Made by a program: the position numbers and the translations under genes. 64,000 bases of DNA. It comes from Planctomycetota bacterium. GTDB taxonomy: Bacteria; Planctomycetota; MHYJ01; WSZJ01; JACPWG01. The stretch lies in the NCBI GenBank assembly GCA_016197205.1, contig JACPWG010000023.1, forward strand, positions 1 through 64,000. The letters are read 5' to 3'. This document shows positions 25,576 to 33,439 of the stretch, in pieces. A model generated the notes under the pieces. It did not search any database and had not been told where the DNA came from. It saw only the letters and a program-made list of their open reading frames with translations. Every line of letters begins with the position of its first letter. Within the stretch, counting starts at the first letter, position 1.

Positions 25576-25803
25576 TCACTTGTTGCGCACGCGCACCGCG
25601 ACGGCCGCGATGTCCTCGATGCGGATCAGGGCGTCGTAGAATTCCTTCCCCGTGAGATGCGTCAAGTGGAGGTAGTGGTCCGCGACCGCGCCCACGCTGC
25701 CGGAAAGGGACTGGCCGCTCCTCAGGAACAGCTCCACCTTGGCCTTTTCATTCTGCGCCTGGACCAGCGCCTGGCGGAAGTCGTGGGTTGGATCGAATTC
25801 CAT
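25576..25803 (-). CDS. Small Sm-like (Hfq/LSm-like) protein
   Basis: A 75-residue protein. After an acidic helix (FDPTHDFRQALVQAQNEKAK) come five predicted beta strands: VELFLRSG, QSLSGSVGAVADH, YLHLTHL, EFYDALIRIEDIAAV, AVRV. The helix plus five-strand order and the pattern VxLxLRSGxxxxGxVxxVxxxYLxL are those of the Sm fold, as in Hfq and LSm. Sequence identity to Hfq itself is not evident, so it could be an SH3-like ribosome- or DNA-associated protein instead. ATG 25803 follows GAGGAGGTGCCC. It is the probable first gene of a transcript with the Lhr helicase. Confidence 0.75.
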   Translation of the reverse strand: MEFDPTHDFRQALVQAQNEKAKVELFLRSGQSLSGSVGAVADHYLHLTHLTGKEFYDALIRIEDIAAVAVRVRNK

Positions 25804-25838
25804 GGGCACCTCCTCGAAGGGGCGGGATCGAGCCGCCC

Positions 25839-25867
25839 TTGACTTGTGAACTTGCGGCTTCTAGCAT
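25839..25867 (+). promoter_or_regulatory. Candidate sigma-70 promoter
   Basis: TTGACT (25839-25844), 17 bp, TAGCAT (25862-25867), 44 bp ahead of the ATG at 25912. Same -35/-10 style as the tRNA promoter. Confidence 0.6.
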
Positions 25868-25911
25868 GTGCTGATTGCGATGGTGGACTTCCTTGCCCGG
25901 GGGACTCCCGC

Positions 25912-26946
25912 ATGCGCGGCGGCTTCTTGCTCTCGCTCCTGGCCGGCTCCGTCGCCCTCGTGGGCCTGGTGGTGAGCCTCCGGATCGCCGCGCGCCCGGC
26001 GAGCGCGGTCACGCCGCCGCCGCCGACGCTCCTCTTCACGAACGACACGATGGGCTTTCTGCAGGTCGCGTGCGGGTGCCGCGGCTATGGCGGCGTGGTC
26101 GAGCGCGCACGCCTCATTCATCAATTGCGCAACCAGGGGCGGCCGCCGCTGCTCGTCGATGCGGGCAACTCGCTGCTCGGCTCCCCCGAGTCCCTCGCGA
26201 CGCAGGGGAGGCACATCCTCGCGGTCCTCAACATCCTGGGGTATGCCGTCTGCAACATTTCGGAGCGCGATTTCCGACTGGGACGGGAGGTCCTCCGCGC
26301 CCGCATGGAGGAGGCGGCCTTCCCGTTCGTGTCCGCGAACATCGTCGACGCCGAAACCGGCGAGCTTTTCGCGCGCCCCTACGCGGTCCGTGAATCCCGC
26401 AACGTCCGGTTCGGCTTCCTCGGGGTCACTCGTCAGCCCCGCTTCCTCGAGCTGCGGCCCGAGGCGCAGGCGGAGTTGAAGGGCGTACGCATCACCGACC
26501 CGCGGGAGGCGATCGCCCGCTACTTGCCCGAGGTGCGCGGCGTGTCCGAAGTCGCCGTGTTGCTCTCGTACTTGCCTCACGACGAGAATATCGAGCTGGC
26601 GAGCCGCTTTCCGGGGCTGGATCTCATCCTCGAGGGCGGGAACACTCCGCAGGAGGGCGTCTTCCAATTTGAGAAGGGGGTCGCCTTCGCTTCCTCGGCC
26701 GACCGTGGCGTCCACATGGGGGAGATCCAGTTCGACATGCCGCGCCCGGGCGTCGTCGTCCCTCGGGCCTTCTTCCACGACACGCGCGAGACCGGGACCG
26801 CCGGCCCGGACGAGCGGAAGCACCTCACCAAAGCGCACAACTGCGACGTCTGCCACTTCAAGGACGGCCGCTGGAGCCTCGAGCCGCTGGTGTCCATGCA
26901 ACAGATGAAGAGCGGCCAAGCGGGCAACTGCGGGAAGTGCCACTGA
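25912..26946 (+). CDS. Exported 5'-nucleotidase/metallophosphatase-like protein with two CxxCH motifs
   Basis: A 344-residue protein with signal/anchor GGFLLSLLAGSVALVGLVVSL. It follows the UshA/SoxB-type metallophosphatase order: LLFTNDTMGFLQVACGCRGYGGVVERARLIHQL, VDAGNSLLG, NISERDF, VRFGFLGVT and LEGGNTPQEG. The usual D-x-H of the first motif and the N-H-E motif are replaced (NDTMG; SERDF), so metal ligands are missing and catalysis is doubtful. The C-terminus gains NCDVCH and ends exactly in NCGKCH, two potential heme c sites. It was probably retooled as a periplasmic binding or electron-transfer protein. The start is chosen to give the signal peptide; the ribosome site is weak. Confidence 0.75.
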   Translation: MRGGFLLSLLAGSVALVGLVVSLRIAARPASAVTPPPPTLLFTNDTMGFLQVACGCRGYGGVVERARLIHQLRNQGRPPLLVDAGNSLLGSPESLATQGRHILAVLNILGYAVCNISERDFRLGREVLRARMEEAAFPFVSANIVDAETGELFARPYAVRESRNVRFGFLGVTRQPRFLELRPEAQAELKGVRITDPREAIARYLPEVRGVSEVAVLLSYLPHDENIELASRFPGLDLILEGGNTPQEGVFQFEKGVAFASSADRGVHMGEIQFDMPRPGVVVPRAFFHDTRETGTAGPDERKHLTKAHNCDVCHFKDGRWSLEPLVSMQQMKSGQAGNCGKCH

Positions 26947-27074
26947 AGGCCCTTTCGATTTCGCGGATGGCCGCAACCACACTCCTCAACGCTTCAGGAT
27001 CAACAACCCGAACTGAGGCTAAACTCGACCGACGGCGGCAAATGGCTGGATCATCGCTCCGCGTCCCAGCTAGA

Positions 27075-27228
27075 CGCGGGCGAAATTTGAAATTTGACTT
27101 TTTGCAATTTGAAATTCGGCCCGGCCGTGTCGGTCGAACGCGAGACTATTACACAGAGACGCGGAGACGCAGAGGCCGGGCGCTGAGTCCACCGTCCTCT
27201 ACCGGCGATCATCTCTGGCAACGGTGGA
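27075..27228 (-). repeat. Dispersed 160-bp repeat, CTCTGCGTCTCCGCG family (copy 2)
   Basis: Inverted relative to the copies at 6940 and 46503. It covers the last few codons and stop of the FHA gene at 27209. Positions 26947-27074 show nothing recognisable. Confidence 0.75.
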
Positions 27229-27547
27229 CCAGGAGCCAAAAAAAAGTCTGCGAGGCCGTCATGCGCTCCCGAAAGACCAGCCGCGCCTTCCCGATGCCGA
27301 CGACGTCCCCGTCCTTCAGTTTCCACTCCACGCTCAACCGTCGGCCGTTCACCCACGTCCCGTTCCGGCTGTCCAACTCCTGGAGCAGCCAGCCGTCGGG
27401 GCGGCGGACCAGCCGGCAGTGCTTCCGGGAGACGCTCTCCGCCTGGAGCAGCACCCCGCAGGTCTTTTCGCGGCCGATGGTCAGCACTTCGTCCTGGAGC
27501 TTCTTCCTGTGGTACAGGGCTCCGTCGTGGATCAGGAGCTCCGCCAT
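27209..27547 (-). CDS. FHA domain protein
   Basis: A 112-residue cytoplasmic protein that is almost entirely one FHA (phosphothreonine-binding) domain: LTIGREKTCGVLL, VSRKHCRLVRRPDGWLLQELDSRNGTWVNGRRL, then GDVVGIGKARLVFR. The Arg of GRE, the Ser/His of SRKH and the Asn of RNGT are intact. Its last residues (roughly VHRCQR) and stop are encoded by the dispersed repeat at 27075-27228, so the original C-terminus may be lost. It probably reads phosphorylation by Hanks-type kinases such as the one at 48682. It is monocistronic or follows 27612-28769 on the same strand (gap 64 bp). Confidence 0.85.
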   Translation of the reverse strand: MAELLIHDGALYHRKKLQDEVLTIGREKTCGVLLQAESVSRKHCRLVRRPDGWLLQELDSRNGTWVNGRRLSVEWKLKDGDVVGIGKARLVFRERMTASQTFFWLLVHRCQR

Positions 27548-27611
27548 TCGCGATCTCCCCGAACGCGCGGCGCATGCGCACGCCCGCTGCTTGTTCCCCG
27601 GACTGGGTCGT

Positions 27612-28769
27612 TCATCGCGGGGACGATTCGCGGCGCCGGACGACCACGCCGCGGCGACCGAGTTCTTCCAGGAAGTCCTCCGCCGGAATGCAGGCCTCCT
27701 GGGGAAGGGCGCCGCAGCCGGTCACGCGACGCGAGGCGAGCATCTGCGCGACGATCGAGAGCGGAAACGCCGTGGTGCGCATCATCGCCGTCAGCCCGGT
27801 CCTCCGGTCAAACCGATCGAGCATCTCGTAGGTCACGACGCGCTCCCGGCCGTCCTTCCTGCCCTCCAGGACGACCCGCAGCAGGACCGCGTCCGGCTCG
27901 CCCGCCGGGAGCGCCTTCAGGAGCGCTGCTGAAAGCACGGCGCGCGGCGAGACTTCCTCGCCGCTCTCCACACGGAGCCGGTCCCATCGGGTCAGGCCGA
28001 GGTCGATCAAGACCCGGATCTTGGCGCAATGGCCCGGGTAGCGGATGGTCTTGTAGTCGAGGTCCCGCACCACGCCGCGCAGGGTGTCCGGCAGCGTGGA
28101 GGTCCCGCCCGAGGTGAAGAATGCCTCGAGCTCGTCGAACGGGGCCGGGAACCGTAGCGACTCGACGCCGGTCATGGACTCGACCTCGCAGAGCTTGCCC
28201 GCGCGCAGGATGCGCGCCTTTTCGACGTACTCGTTGATGAGCCCGTGCACGGAAAAGACGAGCTGATAGTCGAGGGGGGGCTTCGGCTGCTGGGGGAGGC
28301 CGCCCACGCGGATGTGCACGGCGCGAGTCTTGTCGAGTCTCTTGAGGCCCGCCGCCACGACGAGCGAGGCCATGCCGGGTGCGAGTCCGCAGTCGGGCAC
28401 GAGGCAAAGCCCCTTCTTGCGGGCGGCGCGGTCCAGGCGCAGCTCCTGGGCGACGATCGTGTCGTTGCCGCCGAGGTCGCAAAAGTGGGAGCCGGCGGCG
28501 ATCGCCGCGCGCGCGAGGCCGAGGTTGAAGAGATAGGGCACCGCGGAAAGCGTCACGTCCCAGCCGCGGAGCAGCCGCTCGACCGCGCGTCCGTCGCGGA
28601 CGTCGATGCGCGCCGCGACCGCGCGCCCGTCCCCGGCCGTCCGTGCGACTTCGCGCGCCCGGCGTTCGTCAGCGTCCGCCACCAACACGCGGTCGACCCC
28701 CGGGCTGCGCACCAGGTCGTGGACCGCGGCCTTCCCCATGAGCCCTGCACCCAGAACGACGCATCGCAT
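27612..28769 (-). CDS. Saccharopine dehydrogenase-like NAD(P)-binding protein
   Basis: A 385-residue protein. The Rossmann start MRCVVLGAGLMGKAAVHDL is followed by VLVADADERRA, VTLSAVPYLFN, HFCDLGGND and VPDCGLAPGM, which is the saccharopine dehydrogenase / lysine-2-oxoglutarate reductase family order. It likely reduces or oxidises an amino-acid adduct in the cytoplasm; the substrate is not evident and no lysine genes are nearby. ATG 28769 has GAGGG upstream. It is divergent from the ClpP-like gene. Confidence 0.8.
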   Translation of the reverse strand: MRCVVLGAGLMGKAAVHDLVRSPGVDRVLVADADERRAREVARTAGDGRAVAARIDVRDGRAVERLLRGWDVTLSAVPYLFNLGLARAAIAAGSHFCDLGGNDTIVAQELRLDRAARKKGLCLVPDCGLAPGMASLVVAAGLKRLDKTRAVHIRVGGLPQQPKPPLDYQLVFSVHGLINEYVEKARILRAGKLCEVESMTGVESLRFPAPFDELEAFFTSGGTSTLPDTLRGVVRDLDYKTIRYPGHCAKIRVLIDLGLTRWDRLRVESGEEVSPRAVLSAALLKALPAGEPDAVLLRVVLEGRKDGRERVVTYEMLDRFDRRTGLTAMMRTTAFPLSIVAQMLASRRVTGCGALPQEACIPAEDFLEELGRRGVVVRRRESSPR

Positions 28770-28787
28770 CCACGAGCCCTCGAAGTG

Positions 28788-28816
28788 TTGACTCGCCAGG
28801 AACGCCCTGCTAGAAT
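28788..28816 (+). promoter_or_regulatory. Candidate sigma-70 promoter for the ClpP-like gene
   Basis: TTGACT (28788-28793), 17 bp, TAGAAT (28811-28816). The ATG is 193 bp downstream, so the leader would include the repeat at 28880-28975. Confidence 0.55.
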
Positions 28817-28879
28817 TCCGCCCCCATCCTATGGCCCTGCGGCCTGCGCGCGTCGAGCGCAAGGGGCGCAGGGCCACGT

Positions 28880-28975
28880 TCGCCCTCTCCCCTCGTCGGG
28901 GAGAGGGTCGGGGTAAGGGGTGCCGCAAGCGTGACACCCCGATTCGACCCTGGTTGCGGGCACCCGCGTCGGGGA
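28880..28975. repeat. GGGGAGAGGGTCGGGGT repeat (copy 1)
   Basis: CTCTCCCC...GGGGAGAGGGTCGGGG forms a hairpin-like repeat; the following GAGGGGTGCC-like, TTCGA(C/A)(C/T)CTGGTTGCGG and ACCCGCG pieces recur in order at 30098-30175. Confidence 0.6.
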
Positions 28976-29008
28976 TTCCCGAAAGAACGCCCTTGGAGCG
29001 AACTCCGC

Positions 29009-29614
29009 ATGGAACCGTTCCGGTACGACAAGGACGACGAAGAGGGCGGCGACAAGGACAAGGGCATGTCCTTCGAGCGCCGGCTGCTCAAAGCACGAGT
29101 GATCCTCGCGTCCGAGGTGGTCAGCGACAAGATGTTCCGGCGCATCGCGGCGATGGCGCTCGTCATGCAGGACGAGGACGCCAAGGCCCCGATCACCGTC
29201 TACATCAAGTCCCCCGGCGGCAGCGCCGACTCCGGCTTCGCGATCTATGACGTCCTTCGCTTCGTCAAGGCGCCCGTCCGCTGCATCGTCAACGGCCTCT
29301 GCGCCAGCGCGGCGGTCATGATCCTCATGGCCGCGCCCCGCGAGCGACGCTTCTCGCTGCCGAACTCGCGCTTCCTGCTCCACCAGCCGTCGACCTCGCT
29401 TTTCGGCACGGCCTCGGACATCCAGATCAACGCGAACGAGATCCTGAAGCTGCGGGAGCGGTACAACCAGATCGTGAGCCAGGAAACGGGCCGGTCCCTC
29501 GACTCGATCACCAAGGATGCCGACCGCGACTTCTGGCTCGACGCCACCCATGCCCTCGAGTACGGCCTGGTCGGGCGCGTCCTCAACCGCACGACCGAAC
29601 TCGACGAAAAATAG
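29009..29614 (+). CDS. ClpP-like serine protease
   Basis: A 201-residue ClpP-family peptidase. The N-terminus is an acidic Asp/Glu/Lys-rich tail (DKDDEEGGDKDKG), then RVILASEVV, YIKSPGGSADSGFAIYDVLR, and the triad: Ser100 in NGLCASAAVM, His125 in RFLLHQPS, and Asp170 in TKDADRDFWLDA. The nucleophile setting CASAA differs from the usual (Q/A)ASMG, so this is a paralogue rather than a housekeeping ClpP. It probably forms a ring complex; no ATPase partner (ClpX/ClpA) is nearby. ATG 29009 has GGAG 10 bp upstream. Confidence 0.88.
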   Translation: MEPFRYDKDDEEGGDKDKGMSFERRLLKARVILASEVVSDKMFRRIAAMALVMQDEDAKAPITVYIKSPGGSADSGFAIYDVLRFVKAPVRCIVNGLCASAAVMILMAAPRERRFSLPNSRFLLHQPSTSLFGTASDIQINANEILKLRERYNQIVSQETGRSLDSITKDADRDFWLDATHALEYGLVGRVLNRTTELDEK

Positions 29615-29658
29615 CCCGGCGCGCCGGCCCGTCGCCGCAAGCGGCCGGCCGGCGCGTC

Positions 29659-30005
29659 TCACGTCTTCGTTCCTCCCTTCCCGGGGAGCTGAGCCGGGTC
29701 CGTGGCGCAACGGTCGCCCGGACCCGCGGCGTTAAGAGCCTTCTCGAAGTGCCGCGGCGGCTCCGGACAGCCGGCGTACCGGTCCCTCGAGTTCTTCGTG
29801 CAGGTCCTGCAACGTCCAGCACCCGTCGCGAAAGCGGAAGGTCGCGTGCTGGGCCGAGACGCTCGACTCGGCGACGCGGATCTCCGTTGCGCTCGTGCCG
29901 TCCCACCCGCATCTCGGGGCGGTCCAGCCTCGCCTGGCGGAGCTGCCCGGTGGGCAGGCGAAAGGTCGGCGTCGCGGCGGGCGGGGCGGGGTCGGATGGC
30001 TTCAT
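29659..30005 (-). pseudogene. Frameshifted FHA-domain gene
   Basis: From ATG 30005 the minus strand reads ...LPTGQLRQARLDRPEMRVGR, the start of an FHA domain. Removing one base near 29896-29900 lets it continue as TSATEIRVAESSVSAQHATF and RFRDGCWTLQDL, a full FHA core with GR and S-x-x-H. That frame then ends at 29732; a further shift near 29800 opens TKNSRDRYAGCPEPPRHFEKAL to a stop at 29659. Either a decayed gene or sequence errors at two sites. In-frame ATG 30080 is an alternative start. Confidence 0.5.
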
Positions 30006-30097
30006 GCGCGCCCAGTGCTGCTCGGTGTCGTGCGATGGACCTGGAGGGTTTGCGCGGATGCGCAAATCATCCACGTCCATGGCCACCCACTCCGCTG

Positions 30098-30175
30098 GTA
30101 GGGGAGAGGGTCGGGGTGAGGGGTGCCATGGGCGTCGGGCTCGTGTTCGAATCTGGTTGCGGCGACCCGCGCAGG
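30098..30175. repeat. GGGGAGAGGGTCGGGGT repeat (copy 2)
   Basis: Same block order as 28880-28975. The gap 29615-30266 otherwise holds only the FHA remnant. Confidence 0.6.
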
Positions 30176-30266
30176 GCAACGGGTGCGGGCCGCGAGCGCG
30201 GAGCCCGGGATCGTTACCGTGGAGGGGACGTCGCGCGTCGTGGGCCGGGTCGCCGGAGTTCGGTCC

Positions 30267-32015
30267 TCAACGTTCCCGCTCCAGCTCGCGGGTCGTGAAG
30301 AGGCCCTCCTCCACGCCCTCGTCGAGCCGGACGTTCTGGTAGGAAAGGACGGTCTTGTGGTTTCGCTTGAGGTCCACCATTTCGGTGCGACGGGGCCGCC
30401 AGTATCGGCCCGCGGGATTGAGATCGATCGCTTTCTCCGTCTTCAGCTCCGTGCCGTCCTTCGCGTAGAACCGTGTGAGGATGGGGAAGAAGTTGTCCTG
30501 CCGGAACCAGATGACGCGGCGCGCGTACCCGCTCTCCTTGCGGGCCTTGTCCGTGGACGGCGAGGCCTCGATGACGAAGCAGCCCGCGCCGTCGACCGTC
30601 TCGTTGGCGACGAGCCGGTATTCGTGGGACGACAGGTCCTCGCTCTGCATGTCCTCATAGGTGAAGTCCGAGCCCATGAAGAGGTCGGTTTTCTCGGACG
30701 CGGAAATCCTCTTCGTCTTGCGCATGGCGGGGAGATAGAGCCACTGGTCGTCCTCCCGGCCCTGGTTCTCGATCGTGAGGAAGCCGGTGCCCTTGATGTC
30801 CCCCGGTTCCGTGAAGCGGGTCAGCTTCTTGGACTTTCCGTTCGCGTCGCGCAGGCTCCAGCTCTGGAGCTTTCGGACGCGGTCCTTGCCGGTCGCGAGG
30901 TCCAGGAGTTTCATGGAGACATCGGACGTCTCGCTGTGGGCGAGGGTCAGTTCCTTGCTGCGCTGCACGACCGCGCGGCCGTCGAGTTCGCCGGACGGGG
31001 CGCCGGACGGGGCGGCCCCGGTGCGAGGTGGCGCCGTCGCGGCGGCTGCGGGGCCGGTCGCGCCCGCGGAGGCCGGCTGCTTCGCCGGGGTGCGGGCCGC
31101 CGGCGGGAGGTCCGCGGGGGGCGTGGAAGGAGGCGGCTTGGCGGCGCCGCGCGGCGTTCCCGCTTCGCCGGCGCCGGGCGACACGGGCGGGGCGGCGCCG
31201 GGTGGTTTGGTCGCGGCGGGAGCGGGGTCGAGCGCGGCGGCGGGCGCCTGGTCGCCGACCTTCGGGTCGGCCGCGGCGCCGGACGCGGACCCGGGCGCGG
31301 CGGCTCTTCCGGCGCCGGACGCATCGGGTGAATACCCTACGGGAGGCTTTTCGCCGCCGGCGGGGGATGGGGCGCGCGGCGGCGGTTCCGTTCCTCCTCC
31401 CGGCCCTGGGGGAGTGCCCGCGCCCGGAACGGCGCCGGGACCCGTGCCTGTGCCCGGCGCGACGCCTGGGGTCGTGCCGGGCGCGGTTCCAGGCGGCGTG
31501 CCGGCCGCAGGCGTAGCGCCCGGACCTGACCCGGGCGGCGCCACCGGTGCGGTGCCCGGCGCGGTCAGCGCGGCGAGCACCTCGCGGTTGAAGGCCTTGA
31601 CCTCAGCCAGTTCTTTTTGCCACTGGGCCGACCGGCGTTCGATGCCGGCCACGTCGTCGCGAAACTGGCGGACCTCGAGCGCGATCTGGCCCGCGAGCCG
31701 GCCCTCCACGTTTTTCAGGTCGGACGCGATCTGCGCCCGCAGGCGATTTTCGAGGTCCTGCAGGGCCTCCTGGGTCTTCGACTGGAGCCGCGTCTCGACC
31801 TCGCGCGCAGCCGCGGCCGCGCGCATGGCGAGCGCGAGATAGCCCGCGTAACCGCCGGCTCCTAGCAACGCCACGGCCAGGAACGCCACGAGGAGCCTGT
31901 ACTTCAACCCGGCGTCGCGGACGAAGGCGATCTCTCGCTCCCGGCTTTCGAGCCGGGCCGTCACTTCGAGGAGTCGGGATTCGACGGGGTTCAGCCGGGA
32001 ATCCGGCTTGGGCAT
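30267..32015 (-). CDS. Membrane-anchored LolA-like outer membrane lipoprotein-sorting protein
   Basis: A 582-residue protein. A cytoplasmic coil (residues 1-38), one transmembrane helix (YRLLVAFLAVALLGAGGYAGYLAL), a periplasmic coiled coil (about 70-145) and a long Pro/Gly/Ala linker (about 150-330) lead to a C-terminal domain (about 345-582) of the outer-membrane lipoprotein-sorting type: TRFTEPGDIKGTGFLTIENQ, DDQWLYLPAMRKTKRIS, DLFMGSDFTYEDM, SYQNVRLDEGVEEGLFTTREL. Such domains bind lipid-like cargo and are commonly encoded with RND/MMPL exporters, as here (33440). The anchor and long linker would let it span the periplasm. Divergent from the exporter genes. Confidence 0.85.
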   Translation of the reverse strand: MPKPDSRLNPVESRLLEVTARLESREREIAFVRDAGLKYRLLVAFLAVALLGAGGYAGYLALAMRAAAAAREVETRLQSKTQEALQDLENRLRAQIASDLKNVEGRLAGQIALEVRQFRDDVAGIERRSAQWQKELAEVKAFNREVLAALTAPGTAPVAPPGSGPGATPAAGTPPGTAPGTTPGVAPGTGTGPGAVPGAGTPPGPGGGTEPPPRAPSPAGGEKPPVGYSPDASGAGRAAAPGSASGAAADPKVGDQAPAAALDPAPAATKPPGAAPPVSPGAGEAGTPRGAAKPPPSTPPADLPPAARTPAKQPASAGATGPAAAATAPPRTGAAPSGAPSGELDGRAVVQRSKELTLAHSETSDVSMKLLDLATGKDRVRKLQSWSLRDANGKSKKLTRFTEPGDIKGTGFLTIENQGREDDQWLYLPAMRKTKRISASEKTDLFMGSDFTYEDMQSEDLSSHEYRLVANETVDGAGCFVIEASPSTDKARKESGYARRVIWFRQDNFFPILTRFYAKDGTELKTEKAIDLNPAGRYWRPRRTEMVDLKRNHKTVLSYQNVRLDEGVEEGLFTTRELERER

Positions 32016-32167
32016 GGGAGTCCCCTGAAAGAAGAGGGTGGCGGGACGTTTCCGATTATAGTTCGATGGGGGGGACGGTCAAGCAAAAGGGGCTCCGGCG
32101 TTGTCCCGTCGAAAGTTGCAGCACCTGCCCAAACATGGTAGAGTACACGGTACGGGTGTACCCTGCG

Positions 32168-32331
32168 CTGCTAATCGTTCGAAAATTGTTTTCTTGCGAC
32201 AGTTTTTGCTTGTGTCGAACGCCACGAAAACCACAGATTTCACAGATTCTACGCGATTACACAGATTACGAATCTGTGAAATCGTCGTTAATCTGTGAAA
32301 TCTGTGGTTCCGTCGTCGATTGGCTGCGGCC
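32168..32331. repeat. CACAGATTTCACAGATT dispersed repeat (copy 2)
   Basis: Perfect 20-bp inverted pair at 32229-32248 and 32290-32309, identical to that at 21271/21332; the flanks are also shared, in the opposite orientation. The gap 32016-32557 holds no gene; 32340-32540 is GC-rich and I see no other structure there. Confidence 0.8.
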
Positions 32332-32557
32332 CCGCTGCGCTGCGCTTCCTCCGGACCCTTTGCGAAGTCAGCGCAAGTGTTTCGCCGGAGGAAGGGACGC
32401 CGAAAACACCGAAGCCGCCGAACACGCTCGAACCGTTGCCGTGCGATTCGGTGCCTTCGGCGTCTTCGGTGGCTCGTCCCGTTTGGTTGCGGCCCCAGGT
32501 CGCGTCCGGCAGGGGATCGGGGGTCGGTTCGCCCTCCCGCCATTTGAGGGAATAAGC

Positions 32558-33256
32558 ATGTCCTGGGCGAAGATCCAGAACGACCTGCTGACCTACGTCG
32601 GGAAAACCGTCGTCGACATGCTGCTGCCTCCTTCCCATCCGGGGAAGAAGGCCCTGGTCCAGCGGATCCGAGAGCGGCTGGAGCCCGAGATCACGGTCGA
32701 GGCAAAGGCCCGGATCCTCGAACGCACGCTCGTGGAGGCTGCTCCCGACAAGAAGGTGCGCGACGTGGTCCGCGGCGCCCTCGGAGAATTCCTCTACCTC
32801 ACGCTCGAACGCTCGTTGACCGACCAGGGCTTCTTTGCCCTGCGCGATCCGATCTGGACGGTGCTGCTGCACCGGGAGCGGAGCGGGGAGGGCCCGGCGT
32901 TCTGCGCCATCGTCCCCGGCATGGACACGGCGGAGGACGTGGAGGCGATCTTCAAGGAGTGGCACGAGTGGGTGGACCAGAAGCCCCTCCACGCCGAGGG
33001 CATGATCCTCTTTGTTTATGAAAAGACGCCGCCCCTGCCCCTCCACGTGATCAAGGGGCACAATGTCGGCGTCTCGCGCATGGCCAAGGCGGGCGCCTTC
33101 GACGCCTCGGTGCCGACCTTCGCCATCCCCGACGGCAAGATCGAGATGTACGTCGGCTCCATGCGCGCGAAGCCCTTCTGGATGCAGACCCTCCTGCCCA
33201 TGCTCGACTATGTGAAAGAGTGCTACCTTCCGGTCGCGACGGTCTTCCAGACCTGA
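32558..33256 (+). CDS. Hypothetical cytoplasmic protein
   Basis: A 232-residue soluble protein without signal or membrane segment. The N-terminal half is helical (KALVQRIRERLEPEITVEAKARILERTLVEAAPDK, seen in pieces); the second half is alpha/beta with FCAIVPGMDTAEDVEAIFKEWHEW and FVYEKTPPLPLHVIKGHNVGV. I do not recognise the family. ATG 32558 has TTGAGGG upstream. It precedes the RND exporter by 183 bp on the same strand; the gap has GC hairpins near 33295-33385, so co-transcription is uncertain. Confidence 0.7.
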   Translation: MSWAKIQNDLLTYVGKTVVDMLLPPSHPGKKALVQRIRERLEPEITVEAKARILERTLVEAAPDKKVRDVVRGALGEFLYLTLERSLTDQGFFALRDPIWTVLLHRERSGEGPAFCAIVPGMDTAEDVEAIFKEWHEWVDQKPLHAEGMILFVYEKTPPLPLHVIKGHNVGVSRMAKAGAFDASVPTFAIPDGKIEMYVGSMRAKPFWMQTLLPMLDYVKECYLPVATVFQT

Positions 33257-33439
33257 CGCCTCTGCACCGCAACCCAAGACTCGAGCCCCGAAGCGGCGCT
33301 CGTTGCGCCCCCCTCCCCCCTTCGCTCGCCGCGGCGAGCTTCGGGGCGCGGGACCTAACCCTTTCCCCTCTCGGGAGAGGGGTGTCTTCTCTCGCCGAGT
33401 CCCTTCCTCGGCGGCAAAGACTTCGGCGATAAGAGACTG

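Noticed and set aside
22513..25842. 1109-codon plus-strand open frame antisense to the Lhr helicase
   Set aside because: All recognisable helicase motifs are on the minus strand; the plus frame is Arg/Ala/Gly-rich noise.
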